64,000 bases of DNA from Vombatus ursinus (taxonomy: Eukaryota; Chordata; Mammalia; Diprotodontia; Vombatidae): positions 4,907,145-4,971,144 of the forward strand of contig NW_020954581.1 of assembly GCF_900497805.2 (NCBI RefSeq). The letters are read 5' to 3'. This document shows, piece by piece, positions 42,860 to 54,699 of this stretch (position 1 is its first letter; each line of letters begins with the position of its first letter). A program made the position numbers and the translations under genes. Below the pieces are notes generated by a model that had not been told where the DNA came from, did not search any database, and saw only the letters and a list, made by a program, of their open reading frames with translations.

Positions 42860-44460
42860 GGTCAGTGAATCAGTCAATAAACATTTCTAAAGTGTGTAAC
42901 ATGAGCCAGACATTGTATGTTGTATTAAGCACTGAAGATGTAAAGGAAGGCAAAAGACAGTCCATACTATTACTCACAGTCTACTTGAGGATGTGGGGGC
43001 AACATATAAGCAGCTATTTACAAACAAGATTTATACAGGGTAAAATGGAGACAACTACTTAAAACTTTAAAGTCAGGATGTTGAGACAAAGAGTGAGAGA
43101 ATCACTGACTGGAGGGCAGCCAATGAAAAATAGTGGAGCCAGGAGAGGAACAGCAAGGAAGCCAGTATCATTGAATCACAGACTACATTGGAAAAATAAA
43201 ATGAACGGAGACTGGAAAGGTAAGAGTGGGCCCAGGTTACTAAGGGCTTTGAATGCCAAATAAAGGATTTTGTATTTGAACCTGGGGGTAATAGTGGGCT
43301 ACTGGAGTTTATTTAATAGGAGGAGGGGTGCCATGATCAGACCTTTGACTTTAGGATGATCACTTTGATAGTTGGATGGAAGATGGACTGAAATGGGGAG
43401 AGACTTAAGGCAGAGAGACAAATATGCAGATATGAGGTGATGAGGACCTAAATAAGAGATGTTATGAAGATAAAATTCAAGAGGGCTTGGCAACAGATTG
43501 GATTTGGGGAGTGTGAAAGACAGAAAGGAGTAGAGCATGTCAACTAGGTTGCAAGGCTGGTTGACTGGGAGAATGATGGTACTCTCAACAGTAATAGGGA
43601 TGTACTGAAGATGGGAGGGGCTTGGGGGGAAAAGTAATGTATTCAGTTTGGGGTGTGTTGGCTTTAATATGTCTATTCAACATTGAGTTCAAGGTGTCCC
43701 AAACACAGCTGGAGATGTGAGATTGGAAGACAGCAAAGAGGTTATGGCTAATTAAAAATATTTTATAAGCATCCATCAGCATAAAAATGATAATTAAATC
43801 TCTGGGAGTTGATGAAATAATCAAGTCAAAAAGTGTATAGAGAGAACATAATAGGGCCCAGAGCAGATCCCTAGGGGACACCCACCATTTGCAGTGAAAA
43901 TCCTGCAAAGACTTCCAAAAAAGGATTGATCAGGTATAACTAGGAGAAGAACTAAGATAGAGTAGTGTCATGGGAATCTAAAAAGAAGAGAGTATCAAAG
44001 AGAGATTGATAGTGTCAATGGCTACAAAGAAGTGAAGTAGTTTAAAGATTGAGAAAAGGCCATTAGATTTGGTAATTAAGAGATTAGTGATAACTTTGGA
44101 GGGAGCATTCCTGGCTGAATGATGAGGTCTGAAGCCACACTTTAGAGAACTAAAGAGAGATGAGAGGAATGGAAATGGAGGCAACAAAGAGACAAAACAA
44201 AAATACTCCTCTTCTTGAGGAGTTTAGCCATGAAAGAGAAGAGAGATATAAGACAATAGCTAGTGGTGATAGGTGGAAAAACTAGGGCTTTTTGTGGTTG
44301 TGGGAAACATGAACATGTTGGTAAGTAGCAGGGAAACAGTCAATAGGCAGGGAGAAATTGCAGTTAGGTGAAAGAGTGGGAATGTCAGAGAGTGTAATCT
44401 GCTAGAGAAGATGGGATTGAATAGGATGCCTCATGAAGGTGGGTCTTGCCTTGGCAAACT
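42860..44460 (-). mobile_element. L2 with reverse-transcriptase remains
   Basis: A long minus-strand L2. The frame 43978-44187 (minus) matches the N-terminal RT region (CGFRPHHSARNAPSKV; NGLFSIFKLLHFFVAIDTIN, where intact L2 has LLDLSAAFDTIN). The frame 43585-43908 continues with SPRDLLWALLCSLYTLFDLI and FPPKPLP, where intact L2 has VPQGSVLGPLLFSLYT. The YADD active site is degenerate (MLMDAYKI). The 3' end is at the left (acatttctaaagtgtgtaac). Ancient and inactive; the most complete L2 in the window. Confidence 0.85.
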
Positions 44461-44649
44461 GGTAGATGTCTATGACCTAAAAATATTGGGTTGATTTTTA
44501 GTCCTTCATATTATTTAACCACTAAAATATTTAATGATAAAGTGAGATACAATACAGGGAATATGGCTTGGAAAGTTGGGTAAAATACAGTATCCAAATT
44601 GCCCTTTGGGTACGGAATAAGATTAAACCAGGAAAAGCATCAAATAACC

Positions 44650-45335
44650 CAACTGCTTCCTGAACATCTCTACCTGCTACTGTCATTTCAATTCCAGCAT
44701 GTATAAAACAAAACCAATTGTCCTGTCCTCTTCAATCCTCCCAGCTCCAAAATTCCCCATTTCTCCCAATCACCCCAGTTTATAATTCCAAACTCATCCC
44801 TGATTTTCACTTCCCACTTAATGTATAATATTATTGCATATTATATTATATATGATCATTATATTACATATTATATATTATATATATGAATAAAAATAAC
44901 ATAAATACATGTATCTGCGATACATGACATTCTTTCCATAATACTTATAACTTCTCTTCTGGACTACTATTAACAGCCTCCTGATTAATTTCCCTGCTTT
45001 GGGTCTGTACCTTCTTCAATTCATTCCACTGGCTATATTATATAAAAATCCAGAGTAAGCTCTTTGAAGGCAGGGACTGTTTATTTTTATTTTCCTATCC
45101 CCATGTATAATAGCCGTGTTATTCTGGGCAAGTTACTCAGTGCTCTAGGGAACTGTTAAAGTTTCAGAGAAAGTCCTGACCTACATTGGTAAAGAGTTTT
45201 CTTACCCAGAAGATGCCAACAACATGGAAATCATAGATCTAGTACCTACCCCCTTTCTATCCCCAATGCTTGGCACAATGCCATGGACATGGAAGGCCAT
45301 TTAATAAACGTTGGCTGAATTGAATTGAATTCACC
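44650..45335 (+). mobile_element. L2 3' part, with a SINE fragment inside
   Basis: It shows 'ttcaattccagcatgtataa' (NMYKTK), 'ctggactactattaacagcc', then the tail 'gtaagctctttgaaggcagg' and 'ttaataaacgttggctgaat'. A CORE-SINE fragment (about 45105-45240: attctgggcaagttactcag, ctgacctacattggtaaaga) splits the tail. Confidence 0.75.
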
Positions 45336-46120
45336 ACAATCTTTAAAAAAAAGTTTCCTAAAACACTATGTCTATAACATACAAAGAGAATTAAAAGAAG
45401 AGTTTGTTGTCTTAGAAAAGAGCTGAATAAAATGTATTAACATCTCTCCTCTGCCTCTTTTCCTGAGTTCACTCTGACTTTTGCTCTTTTCCTTGGCCTT
45501 TTCCTGGCTCATTCTGAGTTTCAGGCAGGGATGATAAGTGAGTGATGTGGAACAAATCTGTGTCCTTCACTCTCATCCTCCAATCTATCCCCTGATTTTT
45601 TTTTTGTTCTTCTGAAGGCTCAGTCAGATTTCTTTAGCTTTCTGAATAAGATGTCTCTCTTCATTTCTTCTTTTTGTTCCACGTTAAACTTCTCTTCAGC
45701 TACTCCATAAATCTGGCCAGGCTTTGTGTTAAAGGTATTGCAGCAATCCATGCTTTAGAATACAGAATGACTGTAGTTCCTTAGAAAATGAAACCACCAG
45801 CACTTTTCAGGAATCACAAGAGACCACCTTTTCCCATGGAACTGAATTTTTTTCCTCTTATTTAATTCAGCAAAATGTTTTCACAGGATATTAGAAACAG
45901 ATTGATGTTATACTTTTGGTATTAAGCAATTTTTAAAATAATTTTGCTCTACATCACAGAGGTATTTATCACTTGGCCATGTGCTTTGGCATACCCTTGT
46001 TATGGGTCTCCATATCGATGGGAAATGTGACAAAAGAATTATGTCCCATGTTAGTTAATACAATAACATGGACAAAAAAAAAACAAGCAGAAAGTCTATA
46101 AAAGCCTTCATCATAGAATC
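45336..46120. other. Unassigned, no gene seen
   Basis: Pyrimidine-rich then mixed sequence; no repeat or gene recognised. Confidence 0.5.
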
Positions 46121-46124
46121 ACAA

Positions 46125-46310
46125 GATCATGTATTCCATGATGGAATAGACCATCAGGTTCAACTCCTCCATTTTACAGATAAGTAAACTGAGATGTAGA
46201 GAAGTTAAGTAAATCTCTCAGAATAGAACAGCTAATTTGAGGCAAGATTTGAATCTGTGATTTCCTAACTTCAAGTCTAGGGTCCAAGATAACTGACATA
46301 ACCTCTTGAC
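46125..46310 (-). mobile_element. CORE-SINE with L3/CR1 tail
   Basis: It shows 'caggttcaactcctccattt', 'acagataagtaaactgagat' and 'gatttgaatctgtgatttcc'. Confidence 0.75.
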
Positions 46311-46379
46311 AAGTCTCCTTACTTCCGCTCTCTTTTTTTTCTAATCCATCCTGTTATTCATCAGGTTACTTCTCAAGTC

Positions 46380-46800
46380 ACTTAAACAAACATTATTAAA
46401 TATCTACTCCAAAGCAATAAAGTAATCCCTCTTCTCAAGAAACTTGCATTTACTCTCATCAATTTATACCACTGCTCAGGAAAAGTTCATTGCCTCTCCA
46501 TTGCCTATATAACCAAATCCAAATTCCTTATTGTAGTAGTTCAGGTCCTCCATAATCCTCTGAATACCTTACCTGTCTAACTCTATCTTCCCCTAGTCAC
46601 ATAAATGGAGACCATTTTTGAGTCAGGTTAGTCTTATGGATTCATAAACTTCACCTCCTACTTGAATGCACTGTCTCAATATCCTCTATGACTATTTGAG
46701 TCCTAACTCATCATTCAAGCCTGCTAAAGTTTTACTTTAAAAAATGAACACTTCCTCAACTAGTTTGATATGCAAACTTCCAATTCCTCTCCCCCAGTTC
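46380..46800 (+). mobile_element. L2 ORF2 C-terminal part
   Basis: It shows 'cactgctcaggaaaagttca', then 'ctccattgcctatataacca', 'ccaaattccttattgtagta' and 'tcctccataatcctctgaat', the well-known L2 order (ALQWLPIAYKIKSKLLIL-like). Decayed. Confidence 0.75.
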
Positions 46801-47414
46801 TTGGAATCCTGAGTTACCACCTGCCAGGATGAAAACCCCTTTTCCCCCTGCAACTCCCCCACCTCCTTTGATCTCCTATCCACCTCAGTGCCTGTTGACA
46901 GCTTATACTTTACAAAGTCATTATCCTACTCCAACTTCCATTTCCATCATGTCCTGTGGAACCTCCATTTCATTATATCATGACTTCACTTCACCCTACA
47001 TCTCTTTCTCTCATATTCTGTCTTTCCATAGTTTTCTAAGTTCATCAATTCATCATTTCCTATACCACAGAAATATTCCAACCTTATGCTGTCTAATTTT
47101 TAAATAGTCTAAAACAATATTGATTAATATTGCTGAGACATAGTGTCCCTATTTTTCTCTTTTGATTAAATCTATTTTAGATTTAACATTGTCTGAAACT
47201 ATGATTACTACCCCTGCTTTTTATTCCTAATAAATTCTATTCCTAATCTTTATTTTATGTTTGTGTGTATCTCCTATTTTCTATCCCTCCTGATTTCTCC
47301 ACTTTACTGCTACCTGCTGCTGTGTCCTCCTATTACTTAACCTACCCCACTCCAAATATACCTCCCTTATTCTCTCCCCTGACCCTTTCACTTTACCCCC
47401 TTGTTTCTATCTGA

Positions 47415-47830
47415 ATGTAGAAGACTTCTATAGCCTTCCAAATATAATAGCCTTATTCCCTCTTTATCCCATTCTCATTAATCTAGACACTCTTCTATAC
47501 CCCTTTATCCTATTCCCTCACCCTCTTATTTCTTTATAAATTTAGAAGACTTTTATTCCCTTATAAATGTATATATTATTCTCTCTTTAACCCAAATCTG
47601 ATGTGAGTAGGGTTCCCTCTAAAAATCCCTCCCTTTTCTTCCTCCCTCCCTATTCCCTTAGCCTTTTATTTATTTCAAAATTTAGAAGACTTTTATACCT
47701 TAATATGTATATATATACATATATATGAGTGTGTGTGTGCATGTGTGTATATGTATCTATGTATATTTGTATTGTTCCCTCTTTAACTCATTCCCAATAA
47801 GAGTAGGGTTCCAGAACTACCAGCACTCCT
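47415..47830. repeat. Three-fold diverged tandem repeat in L1 spacer
   Basis: 'tagaagactt(c/t)tat' recurs at about 47419, 47541 and 47682. Each is followed by a short AT stretch and 'ttccctcttta-cccattctcattaa'-like text; the second and third also share 'gagtagggttcc'. The period varies from roughly 120 to 140 bp, with a TA/TG microsatellite (47703-47770) expanded inside the third. Confidence 0.75.
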
Positions 47831-48129
47831 CCCCCATCGAATTACTCTACATCAGTTCCTCCTCTCACACCTCATTTATATAAGATAATTTACTCTTTTT
47901 TGCCTTTTTCCAAATGGTTTTACTTTTTAGAATCACATAATACTCAGGTCTATCTCAATCATTTTTTTTTTGCACTACTCAATTACTAATAACAAGCTTA
48001 GTTATACATTTTACATTTCCTCATACAAAAAATAAACAGTTTGTCCTTATTGAGTCCCCTGTAATTAATCTTTGATGTGTACCTTGTATTTCTCAGATCT
48101 TACATGTAATTTTTTTATTAGGTCTTTTT

Positions 48130-49013
48130 TTGGCAACAAAATCCTGAAAGTCTGACAATTCATTGAATGTCCATTTTTCATTCATCATTATGTTTAACTT
48201 TGCTAGGTATAATATTTTTGGCCACAACCCCAGTTCTTTTGTTCAAGTCATGTGGTCTTTTAGTGTCACCACTGTAGGTCCTGTGTGATTCTAATTGTGG
48301 ATCCAACATATTTGAAATTTTTTTCTTGTTGCTAATGATATTTTTTTTTCCTGAGCTGGGGGTTTCAGAATTTGACTATGATATTCCTGTAATTTTCCCT
48401 TGTAAGATCTCTTTCAGGTGGTGATCAGTGGATTTTTTCTATTTCTACTTTCCCCTCTTGTTCTAATGATTCAGGACATTTAAAAAATTATTTCTTGTAT
48501 TATTGTATCAAGATTCTTTTTTTAATGGTGTCTTTCAGGTAGTCTGATTATTCTTGTGTTTTCTTTTCTTGATCTGTTCTCCAGATCTGTTGTATTTCTT
48601 ATGAGATGTTTCACATTCTCTTCTATTTCTTTTCATTCTTTATATCTTGTTTTATCATTTCTTGGTCTCTTATAACTTCACTGGCTTCCCCTTGCCCAGT
48701 TCTAATTTTCAAGGAGTTCTTTTCTTCCTTAAGTTTCTGGATCTCCTTTTCCAATTGGTTAACCTTCTTTTCATAATCTCCATGTTTTTCTTGGATTGTT
48801 CTTACTTTAATTTCTCAATCTCTCTCATTTGATTTTCAAAGTCTTTTTTAAGTTCTCCTATGAATTCTTTTGGGGCAGGTGATATTTGATGTTATTTTTT
48901 GGGATAATATAGGCATTTTTTGCTTCAGTATCCTCCTCTGAAGATGAAACCCAGTCTTCTCTATTCCCATAGTAACTTTCTGTAGTTGAATTCTTTCTCC
49001 TTTCCCTGCTCAT
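48130..49013 (-). pseudogene. Old L1 ORF1 relic
   Basis: The start region encodes MSRERRKNSTTESYYGNRED, comparable to MSKQCKKNQTILSYFSDKED of the copy at 13530-16430. Downstream the minus strand keeps the coiled-coil text, the 'gatctggagaacagatcaag' block (DLENRSRK), and the RRM/C-terminal domain region. Many stops and frameshifts: ancient. Confidence 0.75.
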
Positions 49014-49629
49014 TTTTTTAAAATTTGTAACAGCTTATTATTATAATCACTTCTAGTCCTAGGGTATGGGGAATGGTGCCTCTGGTCTCAGATCCTCCTT
49101 CAGTTCTCCCCTCTGTTCTGGAACCAAAACCAAAAACTCCACCCTCCTTTAAGTGGCCACAAACAGCAGAGTTGCTTCTGCACTCACCAGGCATGCGTTG
49201 GTTCCCTCTTGCCCATGAAGCATATGTCAGCAGTACAACTGGGCCTGGCATCCCTCATCAACAGAGGTTCCCTCAATCTTCCCCATCTCAGATGCTTGAT
49301 TCCCCACATTGCCCAGGAGGTGAAAATTCCTCTGACTGAGGCCGAGGCTACCTCCCCACATAGCCATAAGACTTGCCACTTGGTGTTTCAGCAGAACTAG
49401 CCTGGAGGGACCAGGGACCAAACCCTGGTCCTCGAATTTTTCTTCAGATCTTCTCTACCTTGTCCCAGGAGGACCACTGTTCTACCCCAACTCTTGTTTA
49501 TTTTCATCACTCCATTTTTTGCCATAAGGTGCTATTTTGTCTTGTTTGTAGGAGAAATCTGTAGAGCTTAGGATTTTCTGACCTATTCAGCCATCTTCCC
49601 AGAAATCTCTCCTCCTCTCATATTCTGTC

Positions 49630-49954
49630 CATGTTTCATCACTAAGAGAAATTCAGCCCTTGACATAAGATACTATAGTCTTAGCCAGCCTCTCTGGCAC
49701 AGGATATGTCTTTTCACATACCCATAAAGGACCAGGAAAAATAAACATATTCCTTCATGCAACCTGCCATTCTCAGACCCCCAGCCTCTTTGGTTCACTT
49801 GGTACATGCCTATAACTCTAACAATATCCTACTTTCAGTCAACTATAGGCCTCCAAGTTTTTCTTCTTTTCTTCTTTCATACAGAGTTTAATAATTCTAT
49901 AGGCATTCAGGGAAGATTAGTACCTCTGTTGTGAGAGCTATTGAGCCCTTTTCA
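49630..49954. other. Unassigned, no gene seen
   Basis: Nothing recognised. Confidence 0.45.
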
Positions 49955-50460
49955 GGGCTGCTTTCCACCTTTGGTGTCCACCTGTCACCTAACTTTCACC
50001 TGTGGCTCCAAGAATCTGTAGCATGCACAGTGGCCATGCCCCAGTATACCATCTTGGCAAATGGGCTAAACCAGGTTGAGGGTAACAAAGAAGCCTTAAA
50101 CTTGTCAATAAGTTAGGGGGGTGTCTACCTCAAGCATATGAAGACTTTCCCCAGTGGAATAGGTCCTAAGGGGCCATGAAAGTGGCTGAAGCAAGAGCTA
50201 TGGAGTGCTTAAAGCTTGGTTAGATATCAAAGATGCCAAGATCATCCACTTCATCCCAGGCCATCACCAATCATCCTGACTTTTATCTTGCCAATGGACT
50301 TTGATAACTCTGAAAGAGACAGTGAGGTCACCAACTTTGAGGAATTCTTTCATCATTTAAATCCAATTTATGCACGAGTCAAAAGACATCACCCAATGGT
50401 AATGTTATATTGGTCCTCTTTGAAAACAAAGGACAGCCACCACCAACTAACCAACAAGTA
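49955..50460 (+). mobile_element. Long RTE-tailed SINE
   Basis: The most complete copy: 'cacctgtggctccaagaatc', 'ggctaaaccaggttgagggt', 'gaagactttccccagtggaa', 'gagtgcttaaagcttggtta', 'agacagtgaggtcaccaact' and 'ttggtcctctttgaaaacaa', ending in a CCA-rich tail. The order agrees with 23700-24235 (minus) and 53000-53336. Short frames inside are chance. Confidence 0.78.
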
Positions 50461-50479
50461 ACTCCATATGTGTTTCAGT

Positions 50480-51830
50480 TTTTCTCCACCTCAAGCCCTT
50501 TATCTCTTCCCCTTGAGAGTATCAATCAATTCATATTCTGTTAATAACTCTTCAAACAGCATGACCTCTGAATTTATCCACCACTTCCTCTTTTCATTGT
50601 ACATCTTCATTGTACAACAATCATACACAGATGTGGTGATATCCTTTATTTCATGATTTCCACAACTGTGGTAGCTCCAGAATTGATTTTTTTTGTTTCT
50701 CTAATCATAAGCTCCTTTGCTTCCAAATCGCCCTCTATCACACTCTTCTTAAACCTTTCATTTGTTCTCATTGTAACCCCTCATCACTCCATCCCTCCCT
50801 GTCATTCTATTCCATCACCCCAGCACTGCCCCCACTTTCCTGACTTCATACTCTTGACCCTATAGTTAACCAATTCACCTGTATCTCTCTATCCTTAAAT
50901 TATTTACTCCCACATAACAGCCCTGTTAAACTTTGCCAAAATTCAACTCTGTTCCCCTTGATATCTACTTTCTCTGCTTCCATTTAGGTGCTGACAAGTA
51001 TCAATAAAATATGTCATATAAACCTTCTAACTGGGTCAACTACAAACTTGTTTTATGTAATCTCAACTGGACCCTGACTGTTGTACAATAATTCTTGCAT
51101 TTTTCTATGCTTATTGTTTATCATAGTATCTATAAAAGCTATTCAAAACCTCTTCATTCCTCTAACCCACTACAGCATGCCATCCTACTTTTCTCTTTGT
51201 AAAGGACTTTGCCTCTTACATTACAGGAAAAAAATGCTTCTGCAATGTGAGCTCATTTTTTTTCTGACTCTAGACCTCATAGATATTATGATGATGATGA
51301 TATTTTGCTTTAACATTATCTTTGTCCATACTAATCCCTCTCTTTATTCTCTTGACCCCATCTCTCCTCAACTTCTTCATAACCAGTTTTAGTTACCTCA
51401 TTACTTTGCATCATTCACTTAATTACTCTAAGCAAATGACTCATAGCTACATAACCAGTACTTGTCTCTCTCCTTAACTGTAGCACTGCATCTCAAAACA
51501 TGTTTTCACCTGGTTTACTGTTAGCATCTCAAACTCGACATGTACAAAATGGAACTTATTACACACTTAACAAATTATTCTTGATTGATCGATTCCCCTC
51601 AAAAGCTAACCCTCCTCCAAACTTCCATATTTTTACTGGTCAGCCAGGTTTGTAACCACAATCATAGTTAACTGTTCTTTCTCCTTAAAATCTGTATCCA
51701 ATGATTTGCAAATCATGTTCATTCAACTTCTCCAATATCTCTTACACTCATCCTCTCCTTTCTATTCACAAGATCCTCAATACTTCTCATTTTCAAATCA
51801 TTATCTCATCAAAGCACTGCCAGAGGTATT
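50480..51830 (+). mobile_element. L2 ORF2 relic
   Basis: Clear from about 51430: 'agcatctcaaactcgacatg' (HLKLDM), 'tacaaaatggaacttattac' (YKMELI), 'aatcatagttaactgttctt' and 'catcctctcctttctattca', the L2 order after the RT core. 51080-51420 agrees more loosely with the region before it. 50480-51080 is assigned only tentatively. Confidence 0.65.
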
Positions 51831-52015
51831 AAAAGAAATGAGGACAAAGTATATATCTTGAGTATCATAGGGTATTGGGCCCTGTGAACCTTAAAGATCA
51901 CCCAATCATAAACTATTTTCTAGACATGGTCTTTGAATTCATTAGCTCTTTAGAAAGATGGAACAGAGAACCATGAAAAGCTAACTGATAATAAGGAGAT
52001 GCACATAAATGCCAA
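51831..52015. other. Unassigned
   Basis: No recognised feature. Confidence 0.4.
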
Positions 52016-52019
52016 AAGT

Positions 52020-52325
52020 GTGGTATAGAGAGTGATATAGGAGTTCAGAAGGAGATGTAACTGCAGGTTGGAATGGTCAGAGAAGGCCTAGAAAAGCAAT
52101 GAGAAACTTAATTGCCCTGAAACACAAGCTAGGATTTAGATAGGTGGAGTGGGGCAGAAAGGAAAGCATTCCTGGAGGAATAATATTAATAGTCATAACA
52201 AAATGTAAAAGGAGACTATAAGATCCTTGAGGAGGATACATTTTTGTTTCTGTGCTTTTTGCCCCCCTCTCTGAGCCTAATACCTTTCCTGTAATTATTT
52301 TAAAATGTTTGGTTAATTGAATTGA
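52020..52325. mobile_element. L2 pieces (minus, then plus tail)
   Basis: 52020-52200 (tagatttagataggtgg-like; aggaaagcattcctggagga) fits a minus-strand L2. 52212-52325 (actataagatccttgaggag; aatgtttggttaattgaatt) is a plus-strand L2 tail. Confidence 0.6.
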
Positions 52326-52470
52326 AAATGGGTGGTAGGTTCCTTCTCCTTAGAAGTTTTCAACCAGAGCCTGGGTAATGGGTACATTATAGTGGGGGGG
52401 TTCCTTATGGACTGGACTAGATGACCACTAGGGTCCCTTTGAACTTTTTTAAGTTGTGATTCCATAAATC
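52320..52470 (+). mobile_element. CR1/L3 3' end
   Basis: It shows 'ggttccttctccttagaagt', 'tttcaaccagagcctgggta', 'ggactggactagatgaccac' and 'agggtccctttgaacttttt', the plus-strand end of CR1/L3 with its 'gattccat' tail. Confidence 0.78.
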
Positions 52471-52711
52471 CAATAGTTAAATGCATTAGGTATGTTTATG
52501 GTAGAGGAAATAGGCAAACATGACTAGAGTGGAAGTTTCAGTTTAGATAAGAATGAGAGTATCAATAAACTCTAATTTAACAATCATGTTAAATGACAAC
52601 TGTGTCCATGCTGGGTATAGGGGATAATTATTTGTGCATTTTCTTGGTGCCACAGTTTCTTTTGCATGAAAACTCCTTCTACCTCTACACTCCAATTTAA
52701 TTAATTTCAGT

Positions 52712-52875
52712 TCAATATAAAGAGCACTTGTATGGAGTCAGGAGATCTAGGTTCAAATCCATCCTCTGACTCTTAAATATGTGAGATTAGGTAAGTCATT
52801 TAACCTCTTTGTACCTCAGTTTCCCTCATTGTAAAATGAGGGAATAAGACTAGATGACATCTGAAGGATGGAAGA
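52712..52875 (+). mobile_element. CORE-SINE with L3/CR1 tail
   Basis: It shows 'atggagtcaggagatctagg', 'taagtcatttaacctctttg', 'gtacctcagtttccctcatt' and 'gactagatgacatctgaagg'. Confidence 0.8.
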
Positions 52876-53465
52876 AAACAATTAATTAAATACCTGCTAT
52901 GTGCCAGGTATTGTGCTAAGCACTTTACAAATGTTATCTCAGTTGGTTTTCAGGATAACCTTTAGAGGTAGGTACTATCATTATCCCCATTTCTGAGTAG
53001 ACATTCCCCAAGCATTTGAAAAATTCCACCCCCCCCAACCATGGAATGGGTGCATGAGAATAATTTGTCCCAGTGGCCAAGAAGGCACCTCAAGTAGGCA
53101 CTGTGACGCGCTTAGAGTTTGATCAGTCATCAAAGACACCAAGGTCATCCACTGCAACAAGGACCATTGCTAGTAATCTTGAGTTTTGCTTTGATGTGAG
53201 ACTGCAATGACTTTGAAAGAGAGACTGGGGCTGACATTTTGTCTAACTGCCTCACAAATGAAATTCACACAGAAGTCAAGACGTCACACTGTGATGTCAT
53301 TATTCCTCTTCAAAAATGAAAGACAAACAACAACAGCCCTGTTTTACAGTTGAGGAAACTGAGAACAAAAGAGATTAAGTGACTTGCCTAGGCTCATACA
53401 ACTATTAACTGTCTGATGCTGGCTTTGAACTCAGGTCTTCTTCACTACAGATTCAGCACTCTAAG
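52876..53465 (-). mobile_element. MIR split by an RTE-tailed SINE
   Basis: Left part 52876-52996 (ctatgtgccaggtattgtgc; atcattatccccatttctga). Right part 53337-53465 (ccctgttttacagttgagga; actcaggtcttcttcactac). Continuous in the minus-strand MIR order. Confidence 0.8.
53000..53336 (+). mobile_element. RTE-tailed SINE, 5'-truncated
   Basis: It shows 'agagtttgatcagtcatcaa', 'agacaccaaggtcatccact', 'cagaagtcaagacgtcacac' and 'ttcctcttcaaaaatgaaag', ending in acaaacaacaaca. It matches the last two thirds of 49955-50460. Confidence 0.78.
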
Positions 53466-53469
53466 TACT

Positions 53470-53870
53470 AGCATAAACATTCCTAATTACTTCAATCAAT
53501 GCACATATGCTGTGAACTCAAAGTTTGGCTTGATTTTTTTTTTCACCAGTTATTTGCTTATAAGGTCTAAATTGAGAGCTAGAATGGGCCTCAGGTCCCC
53601 TCAGGTCAAGTAAATTAATCCTCTATTTTCATTTTATCTTATTTTTTGCATTCTAGGCTATATGGTTCTTTGCACAAGTCATAGTTTGTGAACTGTATAC
53701 GAAGATAGAACACATACATACACAACTGTATGCATACACACATGCAGGGAAAGAAAGATGTTTTAGATTAAGATTACAAGATAGTAGAATATGTCTGTCC
53801 CAAATAAGCTTATATGATTTGATTTTATTTGAATTTTATTTGAATATTTTCAGCTGTCTCTTACTCTTAA
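53470..53870. other. Unassigned, no gene seen
   Basis: No recognised gene or repeat. Confidence 0.45.
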
Positions 53871-53871
53871 G

Positions 53872-54093
53872 TGTGGCTGGAACTAGCCAGTGGGAGCGTA
53901 TTGTTAACCTTTCAGTGTGAGTACTTAACAACTTGCATATCATCAAACACTAGAATCAAGGCTTGATTTATTATTTTATTGATTGTCTAGACTTAAGAAA
54001 GTAATAAAAATGCCATTAATGCAAATCAAACTTAAAAGTGTTTCATGCCATTTTGGCAGATTTGGTTGTTAAACATTTACTGGCACACTCCTG
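53872..54093 (-). mobile_element. Unnamed hAT-like MITE, copy 3
   Basis: The right end is ggttgttaaacatttactgg followed by cacactcctg, the complement of a CAGGAGTGTG terminus. The core TTGTCTAGACTTAAGAAAG lies at about 53983-54001 in inverse orientation to copies 1 and 2. Non-coding. Confidence 0.7.
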
Positions 54094-54699
54094 CCTCTGG
54101 GTACGGCCTTAGGTCAGGCCCTCAGCCAAGTCTACTGCATCTGCTGTCTAAGTAATCTACCCGCCTCAAATCTCTCCCCTCTTCAATTCACTATAAACAA
54201 AGATGCCAAAGTGGTTTTCCTAACGTGTAGTTTGAGCATATTGGCCCTTATTTAATAAACTCTAGTTTTTCCCTATTACTTCAAGGGTCAAAAATAAACC
54301 CCCCTGACTGGCATTTATTTCAAGCTCTTCACAAGTGGTCCCAGCTGACATAGGAGTGATTGATCACATTCAGATGGAGGGAATCAGGAAAGTCTGATGG
54401 AGTTACATGTCCTAGAATCATAGGAACAGAGATTTAGAGCTGGAAGACACTTTAGAGGCCCTCAAAGTCACCCCTCTCATTGCATAGCCTTATTACACCC
54501 TTCTCCCCTCCATATTTGCTACAGCCTCGAGGGTTGGGGAACCTGTGGCCTTGAGGCACTGGTAGCCTGTCTTTTTTTCTTTTCTTTTTCCTGTTAAATC
54601 CTTAATACTCTATATCACATCTCTGTTCAATTACACTGACTCTCCTATCCCTGGAATTCACTCCCTCATTACTTTGTCTCTAAGAAGCCCCAGTTTCCT

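Larger units (their letters stand above)
47023..49614 (-). mobile_element. Old half-L1, minus strand
   Basis: From the 5' end (ttctgggaagatggctgaat, near 49607 on the minus strand): 5' UTR to 49016, ORF1 from 49013 down to about 48130, a long spacer (47330-48100) and the endonuclease start (47130-47320). It then makes a short jump to the ORF2 C-terminal text (47030-47110, minus: ggaatatttctgtggtatag, gaaatgatgaattgatgaac). The RT core is missing, as in the younger ORF1-bearing copies. A 15-bp repeat, ctctcatattctgtc, lies at 47008-47022 and 49615-49629 and may be the target duplication. Confidence 0.72.
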
